Assembly: GCA_030867875.1 (NCBI GenBank)
Contig: JAOWCC010000026.1
Location: 447,001 to 511,000, forward strand
Length of the DNA stretch: 64,000 bases
Direction of reading: 5' to 3'
Source of the DNA: Actinernus sp. WN-2022
Lineage: Eukaryota > Cnidaria > Anthozoa > Actiniaria > Actinernidae
A program made the translations under genes and the position numbers. Shown here piece after piece: positions 11,897 through 23,334 of this stretch; the first letter of the stretch is position 1, and each line of letters opens with the position of its first letter. The notes under the pieces are model-generated. The model made no database searches, was not told the origin of the DNA, and saw nothing but the letters and a program-made list of their open reading frames with translations.

Positions 11897-12866
11897 CTAC
11901 TGGTGCTTTGTTCTTAACCTGTACCATACAGCATCCCGCCCATTATCTGCTTGTCCATCACATTGTGAATAGCTTGCGTCAATGCCCACGGGTCTGTGCC
12001 GATCGTCTCGCACCACATGTCTACGATTTTCATAGATTTTTTTAACTCCGTAGAATTGGGGATCGTTGGCGGAGTACTTTTCCCAATCCTCCATAGATTG
12101 CATCCACGATTTGCCGACGCTTTCCATCTTCATAATCGAACGGGCCAGTTCATACTTCTTGTCGAACAAGGCAATCCCTTTGGCCATGTGATTGTCAAAT
12201 AGAAAATTCCAACGTTTTCGGTCGGAACGACAATAGGCCACACAAGGGATGCCTTGTTCGTACAGCCCCCAGCTTCCATAAGCGATATCATGGTTCTAAT
12301 ATCGTCGCCCTGTTTTGTTGGGCCGCTTGTTAAACTTGTGGTTGTGTTGCTCGTAGGGTTATCTGTTTGGTCTCTTGCTTCGGCATTTCATTGTACGGGA
12401 GGCGGTAGGATATCGGCATCGCAGACATCTTGGAGCTCTTTGCTTATAAACAGCAACTCTCTCGGTGAAGTTTTGAGGTAGCGAAACAAGTCTACCAAAC
12501 GCCCATAGCAGCGACGGCTGTGGATCTCGGTACCCCGGTTCTGTATAATTTTGTACAGTTTTGAATTTGCCACGAACTGTCGGCTGTCACTGGGGACTCC
12601 GTTAATAATCGCGTGGTAGTGGTTACCTTTGACTGTGCAGTTTTTATCTGCAAAATGTTTTACCAGCAAGTACGGCGTGTCACATAAATCGGCGAAAATT
12701 CGCTCAGCTGCATAATATATGTCAACACCAAAGACCACGGTTGTAAATCCTTCGACTGAGCTCCATAGTTAGAATAAATATCCCTCACTCGCTCACTCAC
12801 TTTATACTCTAGTTTTCGCGTATTAAACATGCCCGGGCGAACAGCCAGCACGTGATGCACGTGCAC
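11897..12866 (-). pseudogene. HUH-type replication initiator (Rep/NS1-like) relic
   Basis: Three open minus-strand stretches (12,866-12,660; 12,738-12,388; about 12,385-11,897) together look like one decayed protein. The second holds an H-Y-H triplet in hydrophobic surroundings (near residue 40), matching the metal-binding HUH motif of rolling-circle replication initiators, followed by conserved-looking LVDLFRYLKTSPRELL. The break between the first and second is a frameshift near 12,730; between the second and third only one TGA stop (12,388-12,390) intervenes. No helicase (Walker A) segment follows. It could be an endogenous parvovirus/CRESS-like remnant or come from a Rep-bearing transposon. 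Assignment rests on one motif and general shape. Confidence 0.4.
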
Positions 12867-13016
12867 TACTGGGAGAAAGTAAAACTACTGGGAAACTACT
12901 CTTACGCAATAAAACAATACAATCCGTGTCCATTGTGCTGAAAGGCTAAATTCCATTGATCAGGTTTTCTTGACATGGTTGTCACTCACTTCTCACTGTT
13001 GTCATGGTAACCTTGC

Positions 13017-13033
13017 GGGGGGGGGGGGGGGGG
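13017..13033 (+). repeat. poly-G tract (17 G)
   Basis: Uninterrupted run of 17 G, prone to length error in sequencing and capable of forming G-quadruplex. Confidence 0.9.
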
Positions 13034-13092
13034 ACTAACCCTAGGTTACGGCAGTGTGGTAGGATTGGCATAAATTAGGGTAAGATGGCGTA

Positions 13093-13371
13093 GTGGGAGA
13101 TGTGACTGGGGGGGATAAGCAAGAATATGTTGAATTTTGGAAGCAACTGCAGAATCCAACCCACTCCGGCCCACTTCATTTACCTGTGTTGAAATCCTTT
13201 GTAGAACGAGGCATAAAACAATGCCGGCGAGTTTTTAAGACAAACGATGATTCTGGCACGCAGTACCATTTTCTTTCTTCACTGTGGAAGGTAAATGAGA
13301 AATCGTTTACACAGACATCTAAAGTCGCTAATCGAGCACAACTTTGCCGTTTCAAAACCTTAAGAAATTAA
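13093..13371 (+). CDS. weak candidate exon, unknown product
   Basis: A 92-codon plus-strand frame of reasonable composition (EYVEFWKQLQNPTHSGPLHL near the start). Within it is a donor-like AAG|GTAAATG at about 13,290, so the coding part would be 13,093-13,290. The frame opens with GTG rather than ATG, and no acceptor was identified with confidence. No family is recognised. Confidence 0.25.
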   Translation: MGDVTGGDKQEYVEFWKQLQNPTHSGPLHLPVLKSFVERGIKQCRRVFKTNDDSGTQYHFLSSLWKVNEKSFTQTSKVANRAQLCRFKTLRN

Positions 13372-13647
13372 TTATAACACTATTCTTTTCTCAAATGAGT
13401 AGAAGCATGCCTGTCCTATAAGTCCATGGCATACGGTGAAAATATTCTAGCTGTAGATCAATGAAAACTTACCTTGGCAACCATATTGAACCCCTTGAAC
13501 ATGTGCCCACCAGACGTATCCTATAATGCTCTGTCATGCAATGCAGTCACAACCATAGAAACAGCCACCATTTTGAAAACAAACGCTGACATTTGAATGT
13601 GCAAATTGCAGTGCGCGCCAGCCCGGCGTGACCGGTATATTGTTTAG

Positions 13648-13981
13648 TTAGGTGTTGGACACAGACATTTCATTATACTTAGACAGAGCATAGATAAGTG
13701 AGGTGACAGTCTCTAAAGTCTGACCTCTTCCAATGCCCATCAAAGTTTGCTTCAAAAAAATTAAAGTGGCTTTGCCTTCTTTATAAGATATGTTAAAAAC
13801 AACAAAAGGAGGCAAGCAGCCCCAAGACAGCATCAAGCATTCTTTGCTATGGTATGCTGTAAAGAATGCTACCCTCGACTACAATACACACGAGATCAAC
13901 ATCAAAGATATCACCGACTACTATAACTTTGGGCTGTACTAGTTCTCCAATGTTGGCTTCAATATCACTATCACTATCTCT
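13648..13981 (-). pseudogene. decayed C-terminal exon of a repeat-family protein
   Basis: A polypyrimidine-rich acceptor (TTTTATTTCAG) at about 13,982-13,992 precedes a minus-strand reading that starts RDSDSDIEANIGELVQPK and continues with VCIVVEGSILYSIP; a TAG stop follows. After a further frame change near 13,800 the reading resumes with FNISYKEGKATLIFLKQTLM and closes at 13,648. The final part resembles the C-terminal segment (FNI.Y....TL.FL....LG) of uncharacterised multi-copy proteins common in cnidarians and fish, as I remember them. One stop and a frameshift make it a relic. It lies 170 bases from the left edge of the tandem array. Confidence 0.4.
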
Positions 13982-15338
13982 CTGAAATAAAATGTAATAC
14001 AATAAGGTTAAAAATAAAATAATGAAATAAAAACTGAGTTTACTCTGCCATAGGCAGAGAACACATCAAGTTACAAAGTAATGGGCCATTTTGTATAGCT
14101 CAAATTGGGCTGGACGATGAAGTCATGCAGATAAAATGGTAATTTCCTGTAATGGTACAGAGTAGTACTCTCAGAATGCGCCATTTTGAATCTAAATGTG
14201 ACTATGGTGTGTGGCGCAGTCTCTTCCTATTACCTGGTTATTGTTAAGAGAGTGTGCCTGAAGAAGATGAGAGACTACAAATGGGGCATCTGCAGAATGG
14301 ATATATAATTTCTTTCTTCGGTTTTGTTGCCCATTGATTCTGCATTTCAGCATTTCTGTTTACTTGAAAAAATAGGCCCTTTGCGTCACTTGGTCATATG
14401 GTACACACATCGCTTTCAGAGCAGACACTTAGTTTGTTGTGCACCTGCAATAGCAGAGGACAGAGCTCACTTTATCCCTTAGCAACTCGACACAATGCCT
14501 TTGTTTACGTGCGACCGCCAAGAAAGGCTCCCGAAATTATAAGTGATTCAACTTTGATAATAGTAGGAGAGGGACCGAATTAGCCCCCTTTTTGGTGCGC
14601 TATGTTAATTTTAGCTCAAACAGTGCTCAGTATGCAAGAGAACTCTGTGTTACTATGGAACTATTTGTAATACCTGTAACGGCACTTGGCGGTCAAGTCT
14701 CATTTAGAAATGCTATGTAAAAAATAAAGCCATGATGTGATACTGAATTGTGTCTTTGTATTAATTAAGGTATTGTATTTATGTAAATATTTCTTAATAA
14801 GTACTAACAAATCCACTTTATACGAATCATTTCGACATGGCATTGACTAAAGCAGTAGCTCGCTTTACCCTGCTGAGAAGTGTAGCAGCACAAACAGACT
14901 TTGGAAATGTAAATTGGTTTGAACTCATTGGAGATTACACACAAATATCCCGATTAGAGATTGCTAAGAATGTGCTTCCAGCAGTTGAAATTGAGGTGAA
15001 TATCGGTCGTCTATTAACCTTTCTACGCTTTGCTAAAGAAATGGAGCTATCCGAGGATGGTATGGCGTATAACATGACATGTTAAATAAAAATGACAATT
15101 ATACAGTCATCTACAAAGTCAATATATTGAGAAAGAGAACAAAGTTCTGTGAAACAGGCAACACACTTCCTGGGGGAAGGCACTCTTATTTATGACGTGT
15201 GTGGTGGTACCAGGTTCTTTGTAAAAATGTTGAATTCCGGTTTAGCCGATCAGATTGTTGCATTTGCTAGGTTAGACAATTCACAATAATCAAACAGAGA
15301 GAAAACCCAGGTTCATTCTCAAAATAACTTGAAAATCT

Positions 15339-15497
15339 GGAACCCATAGGCCTTTTCTGAGTTAGCTGAACATGATGCATTATGGTCTAGCTTCAGTACG
15401 AACATCTTTTATTTGTCATGCCAAATATGGTGGTGTTTGTACTGAAGCTAGTCTAGAATGCATCACGTTCAGGTAACCGAGAAAAGACCTAGGTTCC
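15339..15497. mobile_element. palindromic MITE A, copy 1
   Basis: The arm AGGCCTTTTCTGAGTTAGC.. through ..CTAGCTTCAGTAC is mirrored by GTACTGAAGCTAG.. to ..GAGAAAAGACCT with a loop of about 40 bases. Arms are about 52 bases with a few mismatches. Confidence 0.8.
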
Positions 15498-16581
15498 CCC
15501 ACCTAATGTTGGGACAATTATATTATTTTGAAACCCATGCAGCTTACCCCACCGGAAATCAAAAATTAATTCTGGGGAATATAGACCAAGATATAGTTGA
15601 GTAAAGTGCAAAACATTGTTTACAGACATTTGTATGAGGGGGTGCAACTATTTGTTTATAAAAATAATATGGAATGTATCTTCGAGTGTTCAACTAGATA
15701 TCTCACTAGTGAGATCAATATCGTTGAATACTTGAAAATCAATACCACAATCTCTGTGCACCCATGTATTCTCTATGGTTATTTGCTGATGATTCCCAAT
15801 GCTCTATAAAACAGACGCTTGGTCTTAAAAAAAACAACTGGAAATGCACAAACGAAAAGCAAGTTTAGCAGCTTTAAGATTTTGAAAATTCCACTTTGAC
15901 AAGAAATGTGCATTATTTCAAAAATATCAAGCACACTGAAACAGCCAGTGGATTAAATGTTATTTATTCACGCTCAGAACAAAGGTTTTTGCCAATGCAA
16001 GTGGTTTTTATATTATAAAATACATGGATTGGGCACATCACCTGTCAACTATTTTTGATGCTGCGTACTGAAAGCTAAATGGATATCAAATGTAAACCCA
16101 GAGGTAATCCAAATTTTGACTATTAAAAAAAACTTTTGAATGAAGTTCATTTTCATTGACAGAAAAAAAAGACAAATAACTCACATTCCTAAATACTCCT
16201 AGAGTCCCTGACCCACAATATCCACTGTATTATCATTATCATTGATAACCACAACATACATCTGTAATAATTATTTATAGCAGCCATAATCTAGTTGGCC
16301 AAACTAACACTGGTACTAAAGTTATTTCTTTCTTTTTCTCTTCAGATTCAGTGAGCTACAGTTGTTGCTATTCTTTCACGAGTCTGCACATGCTTGTGCA
16401 TACTGATTTCATAATATAATATGGAGATATTTTTTTGTTTAAAAACATCACCCATAAGTCTGAAATGTTTTATCGAACAAGACAACTAAATTTGGCAGAG
16501 GGTTATGACAATTCATTTTTAACAAAAATCAATACTTCCAATGACATTTGTAAATTCTGAGAGGTTCAAGAAGTTTATTTC

Positions 16582-16740
16582 AGGCCCTGATTACATGAAG
16601 CGAGCTAGCCCAGTTATATCTCTGCCTTATAAAAACCCACCATAGCTCAACTTCGATATTTTTTTTTTACAGAGATGCCAGATCTCTGTAAACTGTCAGG
16701 GCCAACTTGTGGGCTAGTCTGCTGCATGTAATCAGTGCCT
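16582..16740. mobile_element. MITE B, copy 1
   Basis: AGGCCCTGATTACATGAAG at the left matches the inverse of CTGCATGTAATCAGTGCCT at the right; the arms extend about 30 bases to GCTAGCCCA / GGGCTAG. A second small palindrome (AGAGATGCCAGATCTCT) lies inside. Confidence 0.8.
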
Positions 16741-17111
16741 TGGATCCCACGTACACTAAAGACAATCTTTTATAAATAAATAAATGCATCTAAACCATGT
16801 AAAAAAAACCATGTAAAAAACCATGTAAAAAACATGAATCTATAAGCTTTTTGTTCTAGTGTAAATGGGGTCAAAGTGAAATTTCTGCATGCACAAGCAT
16901 TTGCAGAGTATTCTTTAATAACATTACTTGTTACTTTTTATCACAACTGCCGTTATTGTGGGTGGTTGGCAATTTTAAACACAAAACAAAAATTTATATT
17001 TGGGATGTATGTATATATATATATATATATGTTGAAAACAATAACGAGTATTGGTAGCAACTTTTCAATAGGCGAACCTTGCTGACGTCAGTTTACATCT
17101 TTGCCACATTA

Positions 17112-17421
17112 CGGACTGGTCATAAAGTATAAGGGGGGGGGTCACTATTTTTCAACATGGAAAAAGGGTGGGCCAAGAAAAATCATGCACTGCATTAGGG
17201 GTGAACAAGGGGTTTCAGCCTTTGTTTGGCTTTGAAAGAAATCGCAACACGTTTCTAATTTTCCCTCTTGGATGATATAAATGGCGGTGGTGGTGGGCTA
17301 ATCAATTTTGTACAAGGGTGGGCCACAGATATTTTGCATGAATCAGGGGGGCCATTAAAAAAAACATGTTTTAGGAAGATTTGATTTTTCCTGCCCACCC
17401 CCTATACTTTGACCAGCCCTT
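17112..17421. mobile_element. MITE C, copy 1
   Basis: GGACTGGTCATAAAGTATAA plus a G-run at the left and CCCTATACTTTGACCAGCCC at the right form imperfect terminal inverted repeats of about 25 bases. The interior has GGTGGGCCA-type repeats. The G-run is nine here and eight in the second copy. Confidence 0.7.
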
Positions 17422-18799
17422 AGCATACATTAAACTTCAAGCTACAAAGACTACATCAGTTGAAAGGGGCAAGACTTCATGTTATGGCACACCAGGATTC
17501 CCAGAGTTAAACTAGGCCACTTCAAAAGTACAAAATTCGCCATTATAGTTTGGTTGCATTTATTTTTAGAGTCATTCTAAAATGATTTTTAAACACTCAT
17601 TCCTCAAAATATATTTATCATATCGCTCTCAAATTTTCGGTGATTATCAAATGTGACAATCTCTTGATTCATGGACATCACTTGAAGTTTGATGTATGCT
17701 AATGAGGAAAAACTTAAACAAGGATTCACCTATAGGCAGGTTTCGTGTTCTCTCATGGACGAGCTGTAACAAGCATTCTGTGGATGCTAATGTGTGGGAA
17801 ACTTTTCTTATGGTAATAGCTTTTAGCAAATCCCCCCTGCATCAGCCTTGGAGTACTCGTCTGTGGGAACACAAAACCAGTCTTGTTACTGCACTATATC
17901 AAAGTCATTGAAAACCAATATATACATGATTTCACCAGTTCTTTACTTGCTTTACTATCAGTTTCTTGGTTATAGTCAAGTAATTTTATAAAAGTACTTT
18001 TTCTCTGCTGTATATAAATATTGTTATAAATAAAGGAAAGAGCTTATTAATTACTATCCATGGCTTTTGCGTATCTCAGTCGACCACCTTGCTCATCATT
18101 GTTATCCCAATTCAGATCACCTGACTAGCATGTCTTGTTTTTCTGTATCTAATTCTACAACCCTAAAACAAAAAGCTTTGAATCATCTTGAGCCATCACA
18201 TGATCTGTATTGGGACAACATTGTGGCAAACTAAATTCGATATGGTATTGGGATCTTGTGCATTGGCATCAATGCCACACGGCCACAGCTGTCGAAAAGA
18301 AAACCCCAGAAATTTGTGGTGTTAAATCAAATGGAATTGATTATTTTGGGAATTGAGGACAACCTACAGAATTCTGGTACAACTGAAAATCTAAGTCCCC
18401 TTATACTAAAATGGAATATTGGATGTGCCACAAAATCATGTACCCAGGCCTTCTGTTTTAAACAGGAAAGTACATGTATGGTAACTACAGGTTCTGTTGC
18501 CCATGTTAATCAATCTCAAATCTATTTGCCATGTTTTTTTGTTGAAATCTGTAAAAAATAAATGCCAATTGCTGGAAAAACTCAGACAAAGAAACAGTAG
18601 TACCAATACATTGATTGATCCAATGTATTTTCATTGTGTACCTTGAACTACAAGCCTAAAAAATATGGGAACTGCTGCCAGTCCCATAAATACTATTTAC
18701 ATTTGTTCAAAATAATTGTTTTCTAAAAGGTCATAATTTATAGTAAGATCAAGGAATGGGAACTGCTGCCCTTTTTAATCAGTCCCATTGTTCTCCTTA

Positions 18800-18977
18800 T
18801 AGGACATTTTCATTATGGCATTTTACTACAACTACCAGAATCCTTTTCAAATTTCTCATTCAAACTTATCAACTCCTTTGAGAATTTCAAGACAATGGTC
18901 CAAATTAGAGGAACAAAAGAATCCATGCAAATAGTTCTGGCAGTTGTAGTATGTGACGTCATCATGCAAATGTCCTA
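18800..18977. mobile_element. MITE D, copy 1
   Basis: TAGGACATTTTCATTATG.. and ..CATCATGCAAATGTCCTA are inverted ends; the arms continue to TACTACAACTACCAGAA / TTCTGGCAGTTGTAGTA, about 42 bases. The right end is 20 bases from the left edge of the 6.66-kb duplicated segment (18,997). Confidence 0.85.
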
Positions 18978-19916
18978 TTATATTTTACAATAGAAGTGTT
19001 TTGTGATATTCTCACTTTTACAACTCATTGCTAATGGTTAACATGAATGGGACACTGTTCACACTCGTAGAATGATTCAGATTCTGTATGACACTTCCAT
19101 TTTAAAATACAAGTCTTAAAATTTGAGAAGCAATGAGATAAATGACATTACTTCGTTTCTAGGATAAACACTGCAATAGCAGAGTGGATTTACACTGCAA
19201 TAGTATAGAGTGGACTTTACTGTACTGTTACCATACTGCCTGCTGTGACACCCAAATAGTTCCTTGTTGTTTTCTTTCTTTCTTATCCACTCAAATTACA
19301 AAGTAACAATACGGTCCCCAAGGACTATTACAATTTTTTAACTAAGGGTGTATTCAAAGGCCAACTATATTGTGGGATAAGAATACATGGATTGATCATT
19401 GCATAACTCACTTGTATCAATTAACATATATCGGGAGGTAGGGCTACCTATTGGTATAATGCAAAATACAGTACAAGTGTGTGTCAATCAGTGATTTCAT
19501 ATCTTCTTATTGTGACCGGAATACAGTTATTTGAATGCTTGAGAATGTCTAGCTTACAGCATATAGTCCACAAACTAACAGTCTTAACTCAACCAGTTTT
19601 ATAGGGGCAGTGAATGGTAAATTGAGCTTTGACAAGAACATTGATATTGAAGAGAAGCTTCAATCTGTACTCTCATCATCTTTGAAATCTATGAAACGTT
19701 TTTGAAGTGAGCTAGTTTTGAAATAAAAGTCAACAAAGACTTCAGGTCTGGAAAAGTTGACTCAGCTCAAATGCTTGTTGATGACTGAGAAAGTCAATAT
19801 TCCAAAATTTGTCGATGAGAAACTACGATTTTGAGGTAGCTGTCTATTTGCAAAAGGTATAGACTGTTGTTAGGGACCATTCACTTCCCCTCAAGTGGGC
19901 TCCATTGCATCACATT

Positions 19917-20196
19917 TTACAAACTGACTTGTTTCTTTTTGTTTAATGGACAGTCTTTGTGTGATATTCTCTTGTGGCCAGTTGAACCACATTTGCATGT
20001 TCTTCCTCCTTCCTCCAAGTGACCACCAAGTCTTAAAGCAGAGTTATGAGGGGGTGCAATAGGTTCCACTTCTACTCGAGTGCCTTCCTCTTGACTCAGA
20101 ATACTCTTGGCCAGTTGAGCTCCGTCTTCTTCATCAGCATCATCATCTGCATCCCCATATGTATGCACAATTTTTTGTTGCCTCACATACTTCTTC
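19917..20196 (-). CDS. MBD/transposase gene copy 1, last exon (zinc knuckle)
   Basis: Same as the last exon of copy 2 (27,753-28,032), apart from a synonymous base at 19,977 (G here and in copy 4; A in copies 2 and 3). It starts after a TTGCAG acceptor, encodes an acidic stretch and ends with the knuckle CKCGSTGHKRISHKDCPLN. Copy 1 of the gene lacks its upstream exons, so expression as a full protein is unlikely. Confidence 0.7.
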
Positions 20197-20410
20197 CTGC
20201 AAGAGTAGCAATAGCATAATTGTCTGAATGGAGTAGAACCTCGCTGTTGTTTCCATTATCTTCACGTTTTTTAAACAAATTATGCTGGCCTAGTAGCACT
20301 AAAAAGTTTAGGAGAGGACCCACATCGTACACATGCTTCTGAATTTATAAACTTAACTTTAGAGAAGTTGTACAGACTGAAACTAGTCTACACTGTCATG
20401 ATTTACTAAC

Positions 20411-20523
20411 CTCGACTTCTGTTCCTCTTGTCTCGATTTCTTTTTCCCTACACGCTGTTTCTTTGCCTTTTCACTCTTCATTTTCTCCAGCCTTTTAAAA
20501 CGCCTGACATTGTCATCCTTGAG
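20411..20523 (-). CDS. MBD/transposase gene copy 1, basic exon
   Basis: 113-base exon flanked by CTGTTAG and GTTAGT sites, identical as far as I can see to 28,247-28,359 in copy 2. It encodes a lysine/arginine-rich stretch and links in phase to the last exon. Confidence 0.7.
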
Positions 20524-20889
20524 CTAACAGGGAAAGATAACAAGAAAATGAGACAATGCAAAATTGATTATCATCAGAAACCTACATTTTATAAAAAGGT
20601 ACTATAAAACTAAGCTTCATATAGACAGTTGTTTTTATTTTTAACATTATTATACCATCATTATTTTTATTAGTACTATTATTTTCATTCCTTCCAAAAA
20701 CATTAGTTATCGTTATTACCAACAAAATTTTGTTTGTTTGCAGCAGGAAATAAAACTTGATACCACCCTGTGTATTTCAATTGTTAAACTAGTACTGAGT
20801 GGCAATATTATTTCAACTGTTTCTTTCTTGGTGATTAATCAGTGTTTCAGGAACTCTGTATCATACATTTAATAAAGTTAAAACGTAAC

Positions 20890-21986
20890 CTGCTCAATTA
20901 ATCCATCTGTGACTGGGAGATCCATTGCTCTATACAACTCCGGGGTCCAATGGTAATTAGGTCCTTCAGCTCTGTAGTGATACGTCATGTTGCCCTGCAA
21001 AAGACCTATATTGCTGATGGCCTCGTAATGTAGCTGATGTAGGTTGGTACTTTTCCCCCTAAACTTTGCCAGGACACTGAACCTAGACTCTGGAAGGTTT
21101 GAGTGGCCTCTACCCATTTCTCGGTGAATTACTTGCTCAGCCTTGTTGCCGACACGCCTGCACTCAATTTCATAGACAAGGCTGTGAAGTGGGCATGTTA
21201 GTACTGATCCAGTCTGGTACTTTTTCCCCTCGCAGCTTCGTTGTACCTCTTCATTACCACTTTCCTGATTAGTGTCATCGATATCATCGATATCATCGAT
21301 ATCATCGTCACCATCATCATCAGTGTGTTTGGCATCTTTGCTGGCACTGTGACTACCTTTGCATTTTCCACAGCAACAAACAACTGAAGGGTGGAAACCA
21401 CATACTTCCTTATCCCCATACTCATTTACCCAGTCATGAATGTCTCTAGCATGATATTTCCCAAGTTTCATCATACGCTCAGCATACTCACTGGGATCAT
21501 TATTACACTGCTTGAGTACACAAAAGTGATTTCGTTTTGCACTGATAATGAACTGATCTGTGAAACAGCCACACTTACTGTTATGCTTTCTTTCACAGTG
21601 GCATTTGACTGATTGTACCGAAGGAAAACCTGCCTTGTGTTTATCAATATAACCAGGCTCTAAATGCTTTTTTACCTTAAAATCCTTAATATTGTTGCTA
21701 TGTGCCCTCCCAACATGCCCTCCACACAACATAACTCTACTAAGATCACTGTCTGGAAAGATCTCTCGGAAGGATTTCTGGGATGATGAATCAGCATCTT
21801 GCCAATTAACTGCCACTACCATACCCTCTTCTTTGGCCTGTGAAAATAAGAGATATGCGAGGTGCCCCTCAGCAGCCTTGGAAGTTCCCTGCCACAAATC
21901 AGAATCGCAAATATTATTTGCACCTCGCATACATAAATGCCCATAATAAAGTAACCCCTGGTTAATAAAATTAATTACAACAAAAG
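20890..21986 (-). pseudogene. MBD/transposase gene copy 1, truncated transposase exon
   Basis: Matches the main exon of copy 2 from about residue 120 to its end, then stops matching exactly at the tandem junction (21,986). The first internal ATG gives 350 residues (21,930-20,878 when read to the stop past the donor). Lost are the MBD exon, the promoter side, and the first catalytic-type DG.W..RG block; the QDADSS block and cysteine clusters remain. The frame stays open across the junction into unrelated sequence without an ATG. It is best viewed as a 5'-truncated pseudogene made by the duplication. Confidence 0.85.
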
Positions 21987-23175
21987 CAATGGTACAGAGT
22001 AGTACTCTCAGAATGCGCCATTTTGAATCTAAATGTGACTATGGTGTGTGGCGCAGTCTCTTCCTATTACCTGGTTATTGTTAAGAGAGTGTGCCTGAAG
22101 AAGATGAGAGACTACAAATGGGGCATCTGCAGAATGGATATATAATTTCTTTCTTCGGTTTTGTTGCCCATTGATTCTGCATTTCAGCATTTCTGTTTAC
22201 TTGAAAAAATAGGCCCTTTGCGTCACTTGGTCATATGGTACACACATCGCTTTCAGAGCAGACACTTAGTTTGTTGTGCACCTGCAATAGCAGAGGACAG
22301 AGCTCACTTTATCCCTTAGCAACTCGACACAATGCCTTTGTTTACGTGCGACCGCCAAGAAAGGCTCCCGAAATTATAAGTGATTCAACTTTGATAATAG
22401 TAGGAGAGGGACCGAATTAGCCCCCTTTTTGGTGCGCTATGTTAATTTTAGCTCAAACAGTGCTCAGTATGCAAGAGAACTCTGTGTTACTATGGAACTA
22501 TTTGTAATACCTGTAACGGCACTTGGCGGTCAAGTCTCATTTAGAAATGCTATGTAAAAAATAAAGCCATGATGTGATACTGAATTGTGTCTTTGTATTA
22601 ATTAAGGTATTGTATTTATGTAAATATTTCTTAATAAGTACTAACAAATCCACTTTATACGAATCATTTCGACATGGCATTGACTAAAGCAGTAGCTCGC
22701 TTTACCCTGCTGAGAAGTGTAGCAGCACAAACAGACTTTGGAAATGTAAATTGGTTTGAACTCATTGGAGATTACACACAAATATCCCGATTAGAGATTG
22801 CTAAGAATGTGCTTCCAGCAGTTGAAATTGAGGTGAATATCGGTCGTCTATTAACCTTTCTACGCTTTGCTAAAGAAATGGAGCTATCCGAGGATGGTAT
22901 GGCGTATAACATGACATGTTAAATAAAAATGACAATTATACAGTCATCTACAAAGTCAATATATTGAGAAAGAGAACAAAGTTCTGTGAAACAGGCAACA
23001 CACTTCCTGGGGGAAGGCACTCTTATTTATGACGTGTGTGGTGGTACCAGGTTCTTTGTAAAAATGTTGAATTCCGGTTTAGCCGATCAGATTGTTGCAT
23101 TTGCTAGGTTAGACAATTCACAATAATCAAACAGAGAGAAAACCCAGGTTCATTCTCAAAATAACTTGAAAATCT

Positions 23176-23334
23176 GGAACCCATAGGCCTTTTCTGAGTT
23201 AGCTGAACATGATGCATTATGGTCTAGCTTCAGTACGAACATCTTTTATTTGTCATGCCAAATATGGTGGTGTTTGTACTGAAGCTAGTCTAGAATGCAT
23301 CACGTTCAGGTAACCGAGAAAAGACCTAGGTTCC
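23176..23334. mobile_element. palindromic MITE A, copy 2
   Basis: Duplicate of 15,339-15,497 carried by the 7.84-kb tandem unit. Confidence 0.8.

Larger units (their letters stand above)
14161..18796. other. gene-poor left part of the 7.84-kb unit
   Basis: No gene is convincingly supported. It contains at least three palindromic MITEs, an approximately 12-base AACCATGTAAAA repeat (16,796-16,835) and a (TA)n run (17,009-17,029). Open frames at 14,837-15,085 (82 codons, begins MALTKAVARF) and 18,256-18,561 (101 codons) are preserved in both copies, but the copies are too similar for this to mean selection. The same holds for 21,998-26,632. Confidence 0.5.
14151..21986. repeat. 7.84-kb tandem duplication, copy 1
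   Basis: Starts with AATGGTACAGAG at 14,151 and ends at the G of ACAACAAAAG (21,986). It is followed by a single extra C and then the same start sequence again. Differences from copy 2 that I can see are one base in a G-run near 17,132 and G/A at 19,977. The left part (14,151-18,996) is single to this unit; the right 3 kb is shared with the 6.66-kb array. Confidence 0.95.

Noticed and set aside
14837..15085. 82-codon plus-strand frame starting MALTKAVARF, repeated at 22,674-22,922
   Set aside because: The copies are recent duplicates so conservation carries no information; no splice sites or family resemblance support it.
18256..18561. 101-codon plus-strand frame, repeated at 26,092-26,397
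   Set aside because: No motif and an unremarkable composition in AT-rich sequence; likely a chance frame.
18640..18790. GGGAACTGCTGCC repeated twice, possible MITE
   Set aside because: The two copies are in direct orientation with no terminal inverted repeat.
21198..21425. 75-codon frame rich in Met/Ile on the minus strand (four copies)
   Set aside because: Overlaps the transposase exon in another frame; the repeats come from the Asp/Ile codon run.
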